Shown here piece after piece: positions 8,756 through 16,703 of a DNA stretch of 64,000 bases. Both the position numbers and the translations under genes were made by a program. The DNA is from Gammaproteobacteria bacterium (GTDB lineage Bacteria; Pseudomonadota; Gammaproteobacteria; GCA-001735895): contig JAHEKJ010000009.1 in the NCBI GenBank assembly GCA_024638385.1, positions 1-64,000 of the forward strand, given 5' to 3'. Under the pieces are notes generated by a model that saw nothing but the letters and a program-made list of their open reading frames with translations, made no database searches and was not told where the DNA came from. Positions within the stretch are counted from its first letter, which is position 1; each line of letters starts with the position of its first letter.

Positions 8756-10153
8756 ATGCGATATCTGTTGACCATTCTTTATCTTTCGGGTCTGCACGCG
8801 TTTAGTCCCGCGGTCGCCGACGAGAGCGGCACGCTGGATTACGAGTTTGCCATCAGCGTTGAAAAATCGGAGCTCAATGATCTGAGCCTGGGCGACGACC
8901 CGGATCTCGAGCGGCTCGAGGAAGAAGAAATCGAGTTCGAATTCGGTCTCGAATACTGGCCTAACGACCAGCTGCATTTCTTTTTCGTCGGCGCCTTGAA
9001 GGACGAAACCGAGACCGAGAAACCGCGCGGCGATCGCGACAGCCTGTCCGGGCTCGAGCGCAAGGAAATCGGGGTCGGTTACCTGTTCGGTGACGAAATC
9101 GCATCCGATCTGAACGTCGGCCGCATGGAATTCGTCAGCGCCAGCGAGTGGTGGCTCTGGTGGGACGAGGAACTCGACGGGATCAGGCTCGAATCCGCCT
9201 ACGGCAGCATCGATACGATGTTCGGAGTCACCGAGGAGCAGGCGCGCGAGTCGACCGGTCTCGATCGCATCGATCCCGAGATGGAGGACGTTCGCCGCGT
9301 CATGGCCAGCCTGGCATGGGAATTTGCCGACAATCACTCGCTGCTTTTCTACTACCTCGACCAGCAAGACGATTCGAAATCGTATTATTCCGGCTTCGGT
9401 TCGTTCGACGACTGCAACGACGGGCCGCCGGCGCCGGCCTGCGTGAGCGAGGACCGGGACAAGATCGACGACGAGGATGCCGACCTGACCTGGGCCGGGA
9501 TCGGTTATCTCGGCGAGTTCGAAATCGAAGCCGTCGGCGATTTCGAAATCGAACTGCATTATGCGGAAGTCGACGGCGACGAAGTGATCTACGAATTCGA
9601 CGATCCGGACCCGGTGACGAAGTTATCCGAGGTGACCGGTCGGCGGGAAAACAGCGTCGATGGCAGCGCGCGCGGTTATCTCGTCAGCTGGACTCCCGCC
9701 GCGCTCGAAGACTGGTCGTTTACCCTGAGCCGGGCCATCGGTGCGGGTGACGGCAATCCCGATGACGACCGCGACAAATCGTTCCGCCAGACCGGATTGC
9801 AGGGTGACATCGACGCGTTCGGCGAACTCTTTCAACCGGAGCTTTCGAACCTGGAGGTGCGGGCGATTGGCGTGGTATGGGAAGCTTACGATGGCGTCAA
9901 GATCGGTTTGTTGGGGTACGACTACAGGCAGGACAGGTTGGCGGACGAGATGCGCGACGCAGCTCTCGAGATCGACCCGATCGGGCTGGATCGCGATCTC
10001 GGCCGCGAAGTGGACTTGACCCTGACCGTCGAGGCTTACGGCGGCATGGAGTTTACGCTGATTGCAGCCGAGTTCGAGGCCGGCGAGGCCTACGGCGCTA
10101 ATGCGGGAGAAACCAGCCGTTTCGTCAAATTCGAGTTGAGCTACGAATTCTGA
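8756..10153 (+). CDS. Alginate-export-like outer-membrane beta-barrel protein
   Basis: The track start (GTG 8732) lies inside the previous gene; ATG 8756 gives MRYLLTILYLSGLHAFSPAVADES, a clear signal peptide, and a 465-residue protein. The mature part is highly acidic with repeated strand patterns (IEFEFGLEYW, LHFFFVGAL, EIGVGYLFG, SLLFYYLDQQDD) and ends FVKFELSYEF, the terminal aromatic expected for BAM-assembled barrels. The pattern resembles the AlgE-like alginate export family. Placed last in the glycan cluster, it is a plausible outer-membrane pore for the polymer. Specific transport of alginate is not implied. Confidence 0.7.
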   Translation: MRYLLTILYLSGLHAFSPAVADESGTLDYEFAISVEKSELNDLSLGDDPDLERLEEEEIEFEFGLEYWPNDQLHFFFVGALKDETETEKPRGDRDSLSGLERKEIGVGYLFGDEIASDLNVGRMEFVSASEWWLWWDEELDGIRLESAYGSIDTMFGVTEEQARESTGLDRIDPEMEDVRRVMASLAWEFADNHSLLFYYLDQQDDSKSYYSGFGSFDDCNDGPPAPACVSEDRDKIDDEDADLTWAGIGYLGEFEIEAVGDFEIELHYAEVDGDEVIYEFDDPDPVTKLSEVTGRRENSVDGSARGYLVSWTPAALEDWSFTLSRAIGAGDGNPDDDRDKSFRQTGLQGDIDAFGELFQPELSNLEVRAIGVVWEAYDGVKIGLLGYDYRQDRLADEMRDAALEIDPIGLDRDLGREVDLTLTVEAYGGMEFTLIAAEFEAGEAYGANAGETSRFVKFELSYEF

Positions 10154-10158
10154 CGATT

Positions 10159-10177
10159 GGCGGCGAACATCGCCGTC
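10159..10177. terminator. Short hairpin between convergent genes
   Basis: GGCGGCGA and TCGCCGTC form an eight-pair stem (one G-U) around a three-base loop in the 29-bp gap between the barrel gene (+) and the membrane-protein gene (-). The T-run is weak, so it is only a candidate bidirectional terminator. Confidence 0.3.
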
Positions 10178-10182
10178 GGAAT

Positions 10183-10725
10183 TTAAACGATCTCGGTGTT
10201 CGACAGCTCTATGCAAAAACAGTCGTTCACCGTTTTGCCGTCGAGTGCCTCGCTATAGGCGTAGAAACACTGTCCACCGAACATGACTATTGCCACCGCA
10301 AGCCAGATTGCGAACGGCTTGTTTTTGCTGTCGTCGAAACGTTTGTAAAGTGTTTCCGCGAGTACCCACTCCCCCATGCACAGACCCGCAAAACCTTCGG
10401 ACACGATAGTCCAGGTAGAAAACGGGATAGAAAAAATTTGTGCCGCCTCTTCGCCGGTCGACAAATTCAAAATCACCCCGTTGATGTGAAATCGAAAGAG
10501 GTCGAGAATCTTGGCGTCTATGAATACGATGAAAACCAGTAACGAATAAAGTATCGCAGCCGGAACTACGATATTGCGTTTGTCGCTCACCAGTTTCTTC
10601 GTGATTGCGAGCGGTACATAAATTTGCGCGCACAGGTCGGTGATTTCGTGCTCGAGCGCGTCGGCGCGGGCCAGCGAATGGGGATATCGGGCGTTCGCGG
10701 AAAGGTCGGTGGTGGGGGTGCACAT
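10183..10725 (-). CDS. Hypothetical membrane protein, AT-rich
   Basis: A 180-residue protein that I do not recognise. The track begins at TTG 10743. ATG 10725 (MCTPTTDLSANARYP) is preferred because GGAAG lies six bases upstream. Three or four hydrophobic segments are visible: NIVVPAAILYSLLVFIVFIDAKIL, FSTWTIVSEGFAGLCMGEWVL and FAIWLAVAIVMFGGQCFYAY. The N-terminal 45 residues are soluble and contain an Ala/Glu/Asp-rich helix. Base composition is clearly more AT-rich than the flanks, and an IS21 remnant follows immediately. This suggests horizontal acquisition. No function can be assigned. Confidence 0.6.
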   Translation of the reverse strand: MCTPTTDLSANARYPHSLARADALEHEITDLCAQIYVPLAITKKLVSDKRNIVVPAAILYSLLVFIVFIDAKILDLFRFHINGVILNLSTGEEAAQIFSIPFSTWTIVSEGFAGLCMGEWVLAETLYKRFDDSKNKPFAIWLAVAIVMFGGQCFYAYSEALDGKTVNDCFCIELSNTEIV

Positions 10726-10743
10726 GGTCAACTTCCGTGTCAA

Positions 10744-10925
10744 TTATGGTTGCTCTATTTTTTACCAGAATTACGTAGGAAAATCAGGTAGTTAGTATGA
10801 CTACTTGGGGTGAATTCGAGTGCCCGAGCCTATCCGGGTTACAGGTCGCGTTTTCTACAGGATATATGGAGCTGACTACGTTTTTCCTGTTCGTGAAAAT
10901 GCACACGAATTGCTCGGGTTTCCTG
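10744..10925. other. AT-rich intergenic stretch
   Basis: No convincing gene. It holds the upstream region of the membrane-protein gene and leads into the IS21 remnant. The inverted motif GTAG-N9-CTAC near 10790-10806 could be an operator, but nothing else supports it. Confidence 0.3.
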
Positions 10926-11181
10926 GTGTCACCGGACATAGGAAGCTGACCCATATCGGACAAAATTACTCCTCCATCTTTAAATTAGATCGGGTCGTCT
11001 TCACTGGAAGCGGCCCATGCTGGCCGAGGTAGCATGGATGAATACAAAAATATTTTTACGGCGCGGGATGAGCGTCCCGGGGATTGCCCGCGAGTTGGGG
11101 ATAGCGAGGAGGAATACGGTCCGCAGGTATCTGAGGGGCAGTGCGGCCATACGGTTTGTCCCGGATCGCGCGCGACCGGGC
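10926..11181 (+). mobile_element. IS21-family remnant (left end and istA 5' part)
   Basis: The sequence TGTCACCGGACATAGGAAGCTGACCC has the look of an IS21-type terminal repeat. About 90 bp later an istA-like reading frame begins. Homology stops near 11180, where the neighbouring HTH gene ends on the other strand. No right end or istB is present, so the element is dead. Confidence 0.45.
11017..11181 (+). pseudogene. Truncated IS21 transposase (istA fragment)
   Basis: The frame reads WMNTKIFLRRGMSVPGIARELGIARRNTVRRYLRG. This is the N-terminal helix-turn-helix of IstA transposases, whose usual form is GMSIRAIARELG-SRNTVRKYLR. After about 50 residues the similarity ends in unrelated Arg/Pro-rich sequence, and the DDE catalytic domain and istB are missing. 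It is a 5' fragment only. Confidence 0.6.
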
Positions 11182-11186
11182 TGCGA

Positions 11187-11393
11187 TCAGCCGCAGCAGC
11201 CCCCGACCTGGCGGCGCGCGAGCAGGTCGTAGACCTGCGCCCGGGTCAGTCCGAAACGGCGCGCGATCTGCTCGCAGGATTGTCGCTGGTAACTGTGCAG
11301 CATGACCATCAGGTAGACGTCGTCGTGGCTGATGCCGGCTGGCAGGTCGGCGCCGCGGCGGGACTGGACGGATATAGCGGCGCGATCCGCCAT
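11187..11393 (-). CDS. Small helix-turn-helix protein
   Basis: A 68-residue protein that starts four bases after the aminotransferase stop, so it is probably co-transcribed with it. Residues about 40-62 (SCEQIARRFGLTRAQVYDLLARRQ) form a helix-turn-helix of the sigma-70 region 4 or resolvase kind. The C-terminus ends in GGCCG, a Cys pair next to glycines. It could be a small DNA-binding regulator of the aminotransferase operon. The IS21 remnant abuts its 3' end, so its C-terminus could have been altered. Confidence 0.45.
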   Translation of the reverse strand: MADRAAISVQSRRGADLPAGISHDDVYLMVMLHSYQRQSCEQIARRFGLTRAQVYDLLARRQVGGCCG

Positions 11394-11397
11394 CGGA

Positions 11398-12255
11398 TCA
11401 ATAGTCGAACTTCGACGCGGAGTAGAGGCGGGCGGCTTTTTCCCAGACCGGGCCGGGCTTGCCGTCGCCGACCGGCTTGCCGTCGAGCCTGACCACGGGC
11501 ACGACTTCCTTGCTCGAGCTCGAGATCCAGATTTCGTCGGCGTTCCAGACTTCGTCCATCTTGATGATGCGTTCCTCGACGGGAATGCTGCCGTCGGCGT
11601 GCAGGATCTTGAGCAGGATCTGGCGCGTGATGCCCGGCAGGATCTGGTGATCGAGCGGCGGTGTCGCGACGACCCCGTCCTTCACCACGTAGGCGTTGCA
11701 CGCGCCGCATTCGGTCAACTCGTCGTTTTCGTTGTAGAGCAGGATTTCACCGTCGCCCCGGCTGTGGCCGTGCTGGTAGTGCAGCACGTTGCCGAGCAGC
11801 GAGGTCGACTTGATGTTGCAGCGGTGCCAGCGCATGTCGCGTCCGGTCGAGCAGGTAAAAGGCGTAATCCGGTCGCGGTCGGGCACCGGCGGCGGCGGGA
11901 TCTCGAATGCGTAACCGAAAACGGTCGGCTCGACACCCTCCGGATAGGCGTGGTTTCGCCGGGTATCGGCGCCGCGGGTTACGTGCAGGTAAATGCCGAG
12001 GTCGCCGTTGCCGTTTTCCTCCATCAGCCGGGTGCAGACTTCACGCCATCGATCCTGGCTCCAGCCGAGCTTGATTTCGACCGCGTCGAGGCCGTTGGTC
12101 ATGCGTTCGATGTGCGGGCCGAACCCGACCATGCGGCCGCCGTAGGACGGGATGACCTCGTAGATGCCGTCGCCGAACAGGAATCCGCGGTCCATCGGCG
12201 AAATTCGGGCCTCTTCGAGCGGCAAGTACTCTCCGTTCAAGAATGCAATGGTCAT
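11398..12255 (-). CDS. dat: D-amino-acid aminotransferase (class IV PLP enzyme)
   Basis: A 285-residue branched-chain/D-alanine aminotransferase fold protein. Start ATG 12255 (MTIAFLNGEYLPLEEARISPMDRGFLFGDGIYEV) has GGAGA seven bases upstream; the longer track start is not needed. The Schiff-base lysine is K149 in CNIKSTSLLGN, and the phosphate-binding ITRQIL segment follows. D-alanine transaminases convert D-Ala and 2-oxoglutarate to pyruvate and D-Glu reversibly. The neighbouring 5-oxoprolinase and D-glutamate-cyclase-type genes fit a D-glutamate role. Strict D- versus L-specificity is not proven from sequence. Confidence 0.85.
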   Translation of the reverse strand: MTIAFLNGEYLPLEEARISPMDRGFLFGDGIYEVIPSYGGRMVGFGPHIERMTNGLDAVEIKLGWSQDRWREVCTRLMEENGNGDLGIYLHVTRGADTRRNHAYPEGVEPTVFGYAFEIPPPPVPDRDRITPFTCSTGRDMRWHRCNIKSTSLLGNVLHYQHGHSRGDGEILLYNENDELTECGACNAYVVKDGVVATPPLDHQILPGITRQILLKILHADGSIPVEERIIKMDEVWNADEIWISSSSKEVVPVVRLDGKPVGDGKPGPVWEKAARLYSASKFDY

Positions 12256-12371
12256 AACAGTCTCCTGGCCGGCGGTGCGGCCCTGCGGCGCGCAGATTAA
12301 AGCAGAACCCAAGAATATCTCAATCCGATCGATATTGAAATTTTACGATTCCGGGTCTCTAAGTCACTATC

Positions 12372-12632
12372 GTGCACAGACCGTTTTGCGCAGCAAAACG
12401 CCCTGTCAGGTTGCAGTCGACTCGAGGCCGCGGTCGTGCAAGATCGTGCACAGACCGTTTTGCGCAGCAAAACGCCCTGTCCGGTTGCAGTCGACTCGAG
12501 GCCGCGGTCGTGCAAGATCGTGCACAGACCGTTTTGCGCAGCAAAACGCTCTGCCCGGTTGCAGTCCACTCGAGGCCGCGTTCGTTCAAGATCGGGGACA
12601 GTCCGTTTTGCTTAGCAAAACGCCCTGTCCCC
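12372..12632. repeat. Tandem 74-bp palindromic repeat (3.5 copies)
   Basis: Units begin at 12372, 12446, 12520 and 12594, an exact 74-bp period; the fourth is cut after 39 bp. Each carries the hairpin CGTTTTGC-GCA-GCAAAACG. The last copy keeps outer arms GGGGACAG and CTGTCCCC, making a nested palindrome that matches solitary copies elsewhere in the window. Copies 1-3 differ at a few bases only. It occupies the 412-bp gap between the DUF4392 gene and the aminotransferase, and no gene is visible there. Confidence 0.9.
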
Positions 12633-12667
12633 CTCGAAGCCAGCGAAGCAACCCGACCCCGCCCCGA

Positions 12668-13513
12668 TCAAAGAAAACCGCAAACCTCGCGCAATTCCCG
12701 GATCACCGACTCGCCCTCGCTCGGGTCGAGGCCGTCCTCGGTGAGCTGGTTGACCCGGGTCACGCCGTCGACGCTGCCGAGCTCGGAAATGTAGCGCAGC
12801 ACCGCGCGCGGCTCGAATTCGGCGAGGAAATCGCGCCCCCGCCACAGCGACAGCAGCGCGATCAGCCCGTAGGCGCCCCAGTTGGAAACGTCGGCGACGA
12901 TCAGTTCGTCGCAGCTCGTCACCGACGGCACGATGTCGAGCTCGCGCAGCGCCGCCGCGACCTTGCCCATGCCGATCTCGTTGCCGCCGTCGCCGATCGC
13001 GATCGTCGGACAGTCGCCGAGGGTCATGAAGGTGTCGAAGCAGGCCGTGTTGCGGCTGATGTTCTCGCCGCGCATGTTGTAGTAACCGCCGTCGGCGGCC
13101 TGGCCCGGGCGTTCGATCGAGACGATCGCGTCCGGACGGAAGTGCGCGAGCGCCTCGCGCGCTTCCTGCTCGCGCCGGTCGTGATCGCCGACGCGGATTT
13201 CGTGCACGCGGTAGCGCTCGCCGATCGCCGCCGAAATCGGCCGGCCGCAGACGATCGTCGGCGTCGCGCCGATTTGTTCCAGTACTCCGTAGAGCGCGAT
13301 CGAGCCGACCGGGCCGTCGGTCTCGAAGGTCTCGACGACCGGGAAGCCGGTGCCGATCAGCACGCTGTCGCGGCAGCGGTCGAGTATTCGCGCCGCGCGC
13401 AGGCAGTAGCCGGGTTCGAGATGCGGCTGCACCGTTTGCATGCCGCGCAGGTTGCGCGCGACGAGGATGTCCTCGATCCTGCGGCTCAGCGCCTTTTCGT
13501 CGACGGTATTCAT
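12668..13513 (-). CDS. DUF4392 glutamate cyclase-domain protein
   Basis: A 281-residue protein of the DUF4392 type, the domain that forms the C-terminal half of animal D-glutamate cyclase (DGLUCY). That enzyme converts D-glutamate to 5-oxo-D-proline. Visible signatures include LIGTGFPVVETFETDGPVGSIALY, a phosphate- or carboxylate-loop pattern, and CPTIAIGDGGNEIGMGKV. It begins 11 bp after PxpC and is the last gene of the operon. Together with the DUF1445 protein at the other end of the 5-oxoprolinase genes it probably acts in D-glutamate/5-oxoproline interconversion. Activity of the separate domain in bacteria is inference. Confidence 0.75.
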   Translation of the reverse strand: MNTVDEKALSRRIEDILVARNLRGMQTVQPHLEPGYCLRAARILDRCRDSVLIGTGFPVVETFETDGPVGSIALYGVLEQIGATPTIVCGRPISAAIGERYRVHEIRVGDHDRREQEAREALAHFRPDAIVSIERPGQAADGGYYNMRGENISRNTACFDTFMTLGDCPTIAIGDGGNEIGMGKVAAALRELDIVPSVTSCDELIVADVSNWGAYGLIALLSLWRGRDFLAEFEPRAVLRYISELGSVDGVTRVNQLTEDGLDPSEGESVIRELREVCGFL

Positions 13514-13523
13514 CGCGCCGGCG

Positions 13524-14459
13524 TCAGCAGGGGTGGGGCCGGGTGCGCGCGAAGCGCGCCCGATCGAGGCAATGGATGTTGTGCGCCAGCTCGAGTCCGA
13601 TCGCCTCGAAACGCACGCCCGAGCCCGGCGTCAACTGCGCCAGGCGCGCGGTGTCGGCGGGAATCACGGCGCCGATCTTGGGGTAGCCGCCGATCGTCTG
13701 GCGATCGTTGAGCAGCACGATCGGCTGGCCGTCGGCCGGGATCTGGATCGCGCCGTGACAGATGCCTTCGGAAAGCATGCCCTCGAGGTTCGAATGCACG
13801 CTTTCGCCCTCGAGGCGGAAGCCCATGCGGTCGCAGCGCTCGGTGATCCGGTACTCGGTGTTGTAGAAGCGCCACGTGTGGACGTGATCGAAGGCGTCCC
13901 GCTGATAGCCGGGGACGACGCGCAGCAGCGCCTCCTTGCCGTAGGTCGGTCGTTCGGCGTCGTCGAGTCGCTGATGCCGCTCGCGCGGCGCCGAGTCGCA
14001 GGGCAGGGCATCGCCGGCGCGCAGCTTGTCGCCGGCCAGGCCGCCGATTTTCTCCCGCACGACGGTGGCCGTGCTGCCGAACTCGGGCGCGATCGCGAAG
14101 CCGCCGGCGACCGCGAGGTAGCAGCGCGTACCGGCGGTTGCGAAGCCGATCTCGAGCCGCTCGCCGGCATCGATGTTATAGGTTCGCCACTGCTCGATCG
14201 CCTTGCCGTCGAGCCGGCACGGCGCGTTCGCACCGGTGATCGCGAACGCGGTCGCGACCTCGGCCTCGAGTTCGAGGCCGCCGAAGCCGACTTCGAGGGC
14301 GGTCGCGCCGGCCGGGTTGTCGAGCAGCCGGTTGGCCCAGTCGAAAGCGGCAAAGTCGAGCGGTCCGCCGGTCGTGAGCCCGAGTCCGTGCGCGCCGTAA
14401 CGGCCGCGATCCTGCGGCAGGCTCAACAGCCCCGGCTGGCGGACCTTGAAGCCGCTCAC
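13524..14459 (-). CDS. pxpC: 5-oxoprolinase subunit C (KipA/biotin-dependent carboxyltransferase family)
   Basis: A 311-residue AHS2-domain protein. RYGAHGLGLTTGGPLDFAAFDWANRLLDN at the N-terminus, ALEVGFGGLELE and the C-terminal LLNDRQTIGGYPKIGAVI are family hallmarks. With PxpA and PxpB it hydrolyses 5-oxo-L-proline to L-glutamate at the cost of ATP. Its ATG overlaps the pxpB stop (ATGA), so the two are coupled and probably made in equal amounts. Confidence 0.9.
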   Translation of the reverse strand: MSGFKVRQPGLLSLPQDRGRYGAHGLGLTTGGPLDFAAFDWANRLLDNPAGATALEVGFGGLELEAEVATAFAITGANAPCRLDGKAIEQWRTYNIDAGERLEIGFATAGTRCYLAVAGGFAIAPEFGSTATVVREKIGGLAGDKLRAGDALPCDSAPRERHQRLDDAERPTYGKEALLRVVPGYQRDAFDHVHTWRFYNTEYRITERCDRMGFRLEGESVHSNLEGMLSEGICHGAIQIPADGQPIVLLNDRQTIGGYPKIGAVIPADTARLAQLTPGSGVRFEAIGLELAHNIHCLDRARFARTRPHPC

Positions 14460-15133
14460 AAATCGCCCCCGAGGTCGAGATAGCGTTGCCGTTCGACCGC
14501 CTCGAATCGCACGCGGTCGCCGACCTTGACCGGCATGCTCGGGTCGCGCTGCGGATCGAACATGCGCGTCGGGCAGCGACCGATCAGGTTCCAGCCGCCC
14601 GGCGATTCGGCCGGGTAAACGGCAGTCTGGCGATCGGCGATCGCGACCGCGCCGCGCGGCACTTTCTGCCGCGGGGTTTTAAGGCGCGGCGCGGCGATGC
14701 GCTCGTCGACCTCGCCGAGGTAGGCGAATCCCGGCGCGAAGCCGATCGCGTAGACGCGGTACTCCTGGCTTTGATGGATATCGATGACCTCGCGGGTGGT
14801 CAGGTTGGCGCGCGCGGCCAGCGTTTCGAGGTCGGGCCCGACGTCGCTGCCATAGTAGACCGGCAGGGTCACGAGCTCGCCCTCGGCCGCGGCGCCGGCG
14901 TCGAGGTCTGCGAGCGCCGCGCGCAGCCGGCGCCTGACCGCGAAGTGGTCGTCGCCGTCGATGTCGAAGATGACCAGCAGCGACGCGTAGGACGGCACCA
15001 GGTCGACGAGGGTGTCGGACAGGTTCGCGTCGATGCGCGCGACCGCGGCCTGGATTTGCGCCGACACCTCGGCGCTGGTTTGCTCGCCGAAGTAGACGAT
15101 GAACGCGTTCTGCCCGGCGATTTCGATGCGCAT
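14456..15133 (-). CDS. pxpB: 5-oxoprolinase subunit B (KipI family)
   Basis: A 225-residue AHS1-domain protein. ATG 15133 (MRIEIAGQNAFIVYFGE) is chosen over the track start, which lies inside pxpA; a 7-bp gap results. Family motifs VPSYASLLVIFDI, LPVYYGSDVGPDLE and the GFAPGFAYLGEVDERIAAPR loop are present, as is the VYPAESPGGWNLIGRCP stretch. It acts with PxpC, which its stop overlaps, and with PxpA. Confidence 0.9.
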   Translation of the reverse strand: MRIEIAGQNAFIVYFGEQTSAEVSAQIQAAVARIDANLSDTLVDLVPSYASLLVIFDIDGDDHFAVRRRLRAALADLDAGAAAEGELVTLPVYYGSDVGPDLETLAARANLTTREVIDIHQSQEYRVYAIGFAPGFAYLGEVDERIAAPRLKTPRQKVPRGAVAIADRQTAVYPAESPGGWNLIGRCPTRMFDPQRDPSMPVKVGDRVRFEAVERQRYLDLGGDL

Positions 15134-15140
15134 ACGCGGA

Positions 15141-15872
15141 TCAGGCGTGGATGATGGCGCGGATATCGCGAATGGCGGCAATGCCTTCCTCGTTATCGCC
15201 GTGGACACACAGCGTGTCCGGATGCAACTCGATACGGTGGCCGCTGACCGTGGTTACCGTGCCCTTGTGGCATATCTGTTCGACCTGGCCGAGCATCTTG
15301 TCGCGCGGATGCACCGCGCCGGGCTTCGACCGGGCCAGCAGCTTGCCGTCGTCGTCGTAGCAGCGGTCGGCGAAAGCCTCGAACCACAGCTCGATGCCGT
15401 ACTCGGCGGCCTCGCGGCGATGCTGCTCGGCCTCCGGCGTCGCCTGCAGCATCAGGCGCACCGGCTTGTGGAAATCGGCAATGGCCCGCAGGATCGGCCG
15501 CCGCACGTGCTCGTTCTTCATCATGTCGTTGTACAGCGCACCATGCGGTTTGACGTAGGCGAGTTCGAGCCCCTGGATCTTGGCCATGCCCTCGAGCGCG
15601 GCAACCTGGTAATGGATCAGGGCCTTGATCTCGGCCTGCGAGCATTGCATCGAGCGGCGGCCGAAACCGACCAGGTCGGGGTAGGCGGGATGGGCGCCGA
15701 CCATGACCCCGTTGTCCCTGGCCAGCTTCAGGGTTTGTTCGATCACCAGCGGGTCGCCGCCGTGATAACCGCAGGCAATATTGGCCTGGTCGATGTACGG
15801 CATGACGTCGGCGTCGCGGCCCATTTCCCAGGAGCCGTAGCTTTCGCCGAGATCGCAATTGAGCATCAACAT
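15141..15872 (-). CDS. pxpA: 5-oxoprolinase subunit A (LamB/YcsF family)
   Basis: A 243-residue protein with MLNCDLGESYGSWEMGRDADVMPYIDQANIACGYHGGDP, the YcsF family signature, and VKPHGALYNDM. A GGAGG lies six bases before the ATG, the best ribosome site in this operon. It is the ATP-dependent ring-opening component together with PxpBC. It sits 13 bp after the DUF1445 gene. Confidence 0.92.
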   Translation of the reverse strand: MLMLNCDLGESYGSWEMGRDADVMPYIDQANIACGYHGGDPLVIEQTLKLARDNGVMVGAHPAYPDLVGFGRRSMQCSQAEIKALIHYQVAALEGMAKIQGLELAYVKPHGALYNDMMKNEHVRRPILRAIADFHKPVRLMLQATPEAEQHRREAAEYGIELWFEAFADRCYDDDGKLLARSKPGAVHPRDKMLGQVEQICHKGTVTTVSGHRIELHPDTLCVHGDNEEGIAAIRDIRAIIHA

Positions 15873-15885
15873 GATTTACCTCCGC

Positions 15886-16674
15886 TTAGAGCACTGCGAG
15901 ATGACTGTTGGGCAGGTCGGTCACGAGCATGCAGCCGGGCGAATGGGTGATGCAAAACGGCGGCCGCGCCTGCTCGACCGCGACCTGCGGCGTGACGCCG
16001 CAGGCCCAGAATACCGGCACCTCGTCGGCGCGAATCGTCACCGCGTCGCCGAATTCGGGTTTCTTGATGTCGCGGATGCCGATCTTTTTCGGGTCGCCGA
16101 AATGCACCGGCGCGCCGTGCACCGCCGGGAAGCGGCTGCAGATCTGGATCGCGCGGATCGCGTCGCCCGGGATCATCGGCCGCATGCTGACGACCATCTT
16201 GCTGCTGAAACGGCCGGCGGTTTCGCAGTCGATGTCGGTGCGGTACATCGGCACGTTGACGCCCTCGGTGACGTTGCGGACCTCGAGGCCGTCGTCGATC
16301 AGCGCTTCCTCGAACGAGAACGAGCAGCCGAGCACGAAGGCGACGAGGTCGTCGCGCCAGAACTCGCTGACGTCGGGCACTTCACCCACGAGTTCGCCGT
16401 GCTCGAACACCCGGTAGCTCGGCACGTCGCTGCGCAGGTCGAGGTCCAGCCCGAGCCGCGGGATCGTGAAGTCGCCGGGCGACGACGACATGCCGATCAG
16501 CGGGCAGGGTTTCGGATTGAAGGTGCAGAATTGCAGGAATTCGCCGGCGTAGTCGGCCGGCAGGATGCACAGGTTGCCCTGCACGAAACCGCGCGCATAG
16601 CCCGACGTGTTGGTGGTGAATTCGCCGGCGCGAATCAGCTGGCGCAGTTCGAGCGGTGTGATGTGTTGATCCAT
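15886..16674 (-). CDS. DUF1445 (UPF0317) putative D-glutamate cyclase/hydro-lyase
   Basis: The track ORF of 691 residues is a read-through from antisense of the next gene. The real protein starts at ATG 16674 ([19 protein letters not shown]) and has 262 residues, normal for the family. Hallmarks are [49 protein letters not shown] and a C-terminal [14 protein letters not shown]1445 forms the N-terminal half of animal D-glutamate cyclase. The gene precedes pxpA by 13 bp. Databases often call it a putative hydro-lyase; the D-glutamate link rests on the domain partner and context. Confidence 0.85.
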   Translation of the reverse strand: MDQHITPLELRQLIRAGEFTTNTSGYARGFVQGNLCILPADYAGEFLQFCTFNPKPCPLIGMSSSPGDFTIPRLGLDLDLRSDVPSYRVFEHGELVGEVPDVSEFWRDDLVAFVLGCSFSFEEALIDDGLEVRNVTEGVNVPMYRTDIDCETAGRFSSKMVVSMRPMIPGDAIRAIQICSRFPAVHGAPVHFGDPKKIGIRDIKKPEFGDAVTIRADEVPVFWACGVTPQVAVEQARPPFCITHSPGCMLVTDLPNSHLAVL

Positions 16675-16703
16675 GATGACAGCGTGTTGGATTTTGCCTC
16701 GTT

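Noticed and set aside
10820-11032. 70-residue plus ORF
   Set aside because: It covers the presumed IS21 left end and has no coding-like pattern.
12372-12632. CRISPR array
   Set aside because: The 74-bp unit is repeated as a whole, spacers are not unique and no cas gene is present.
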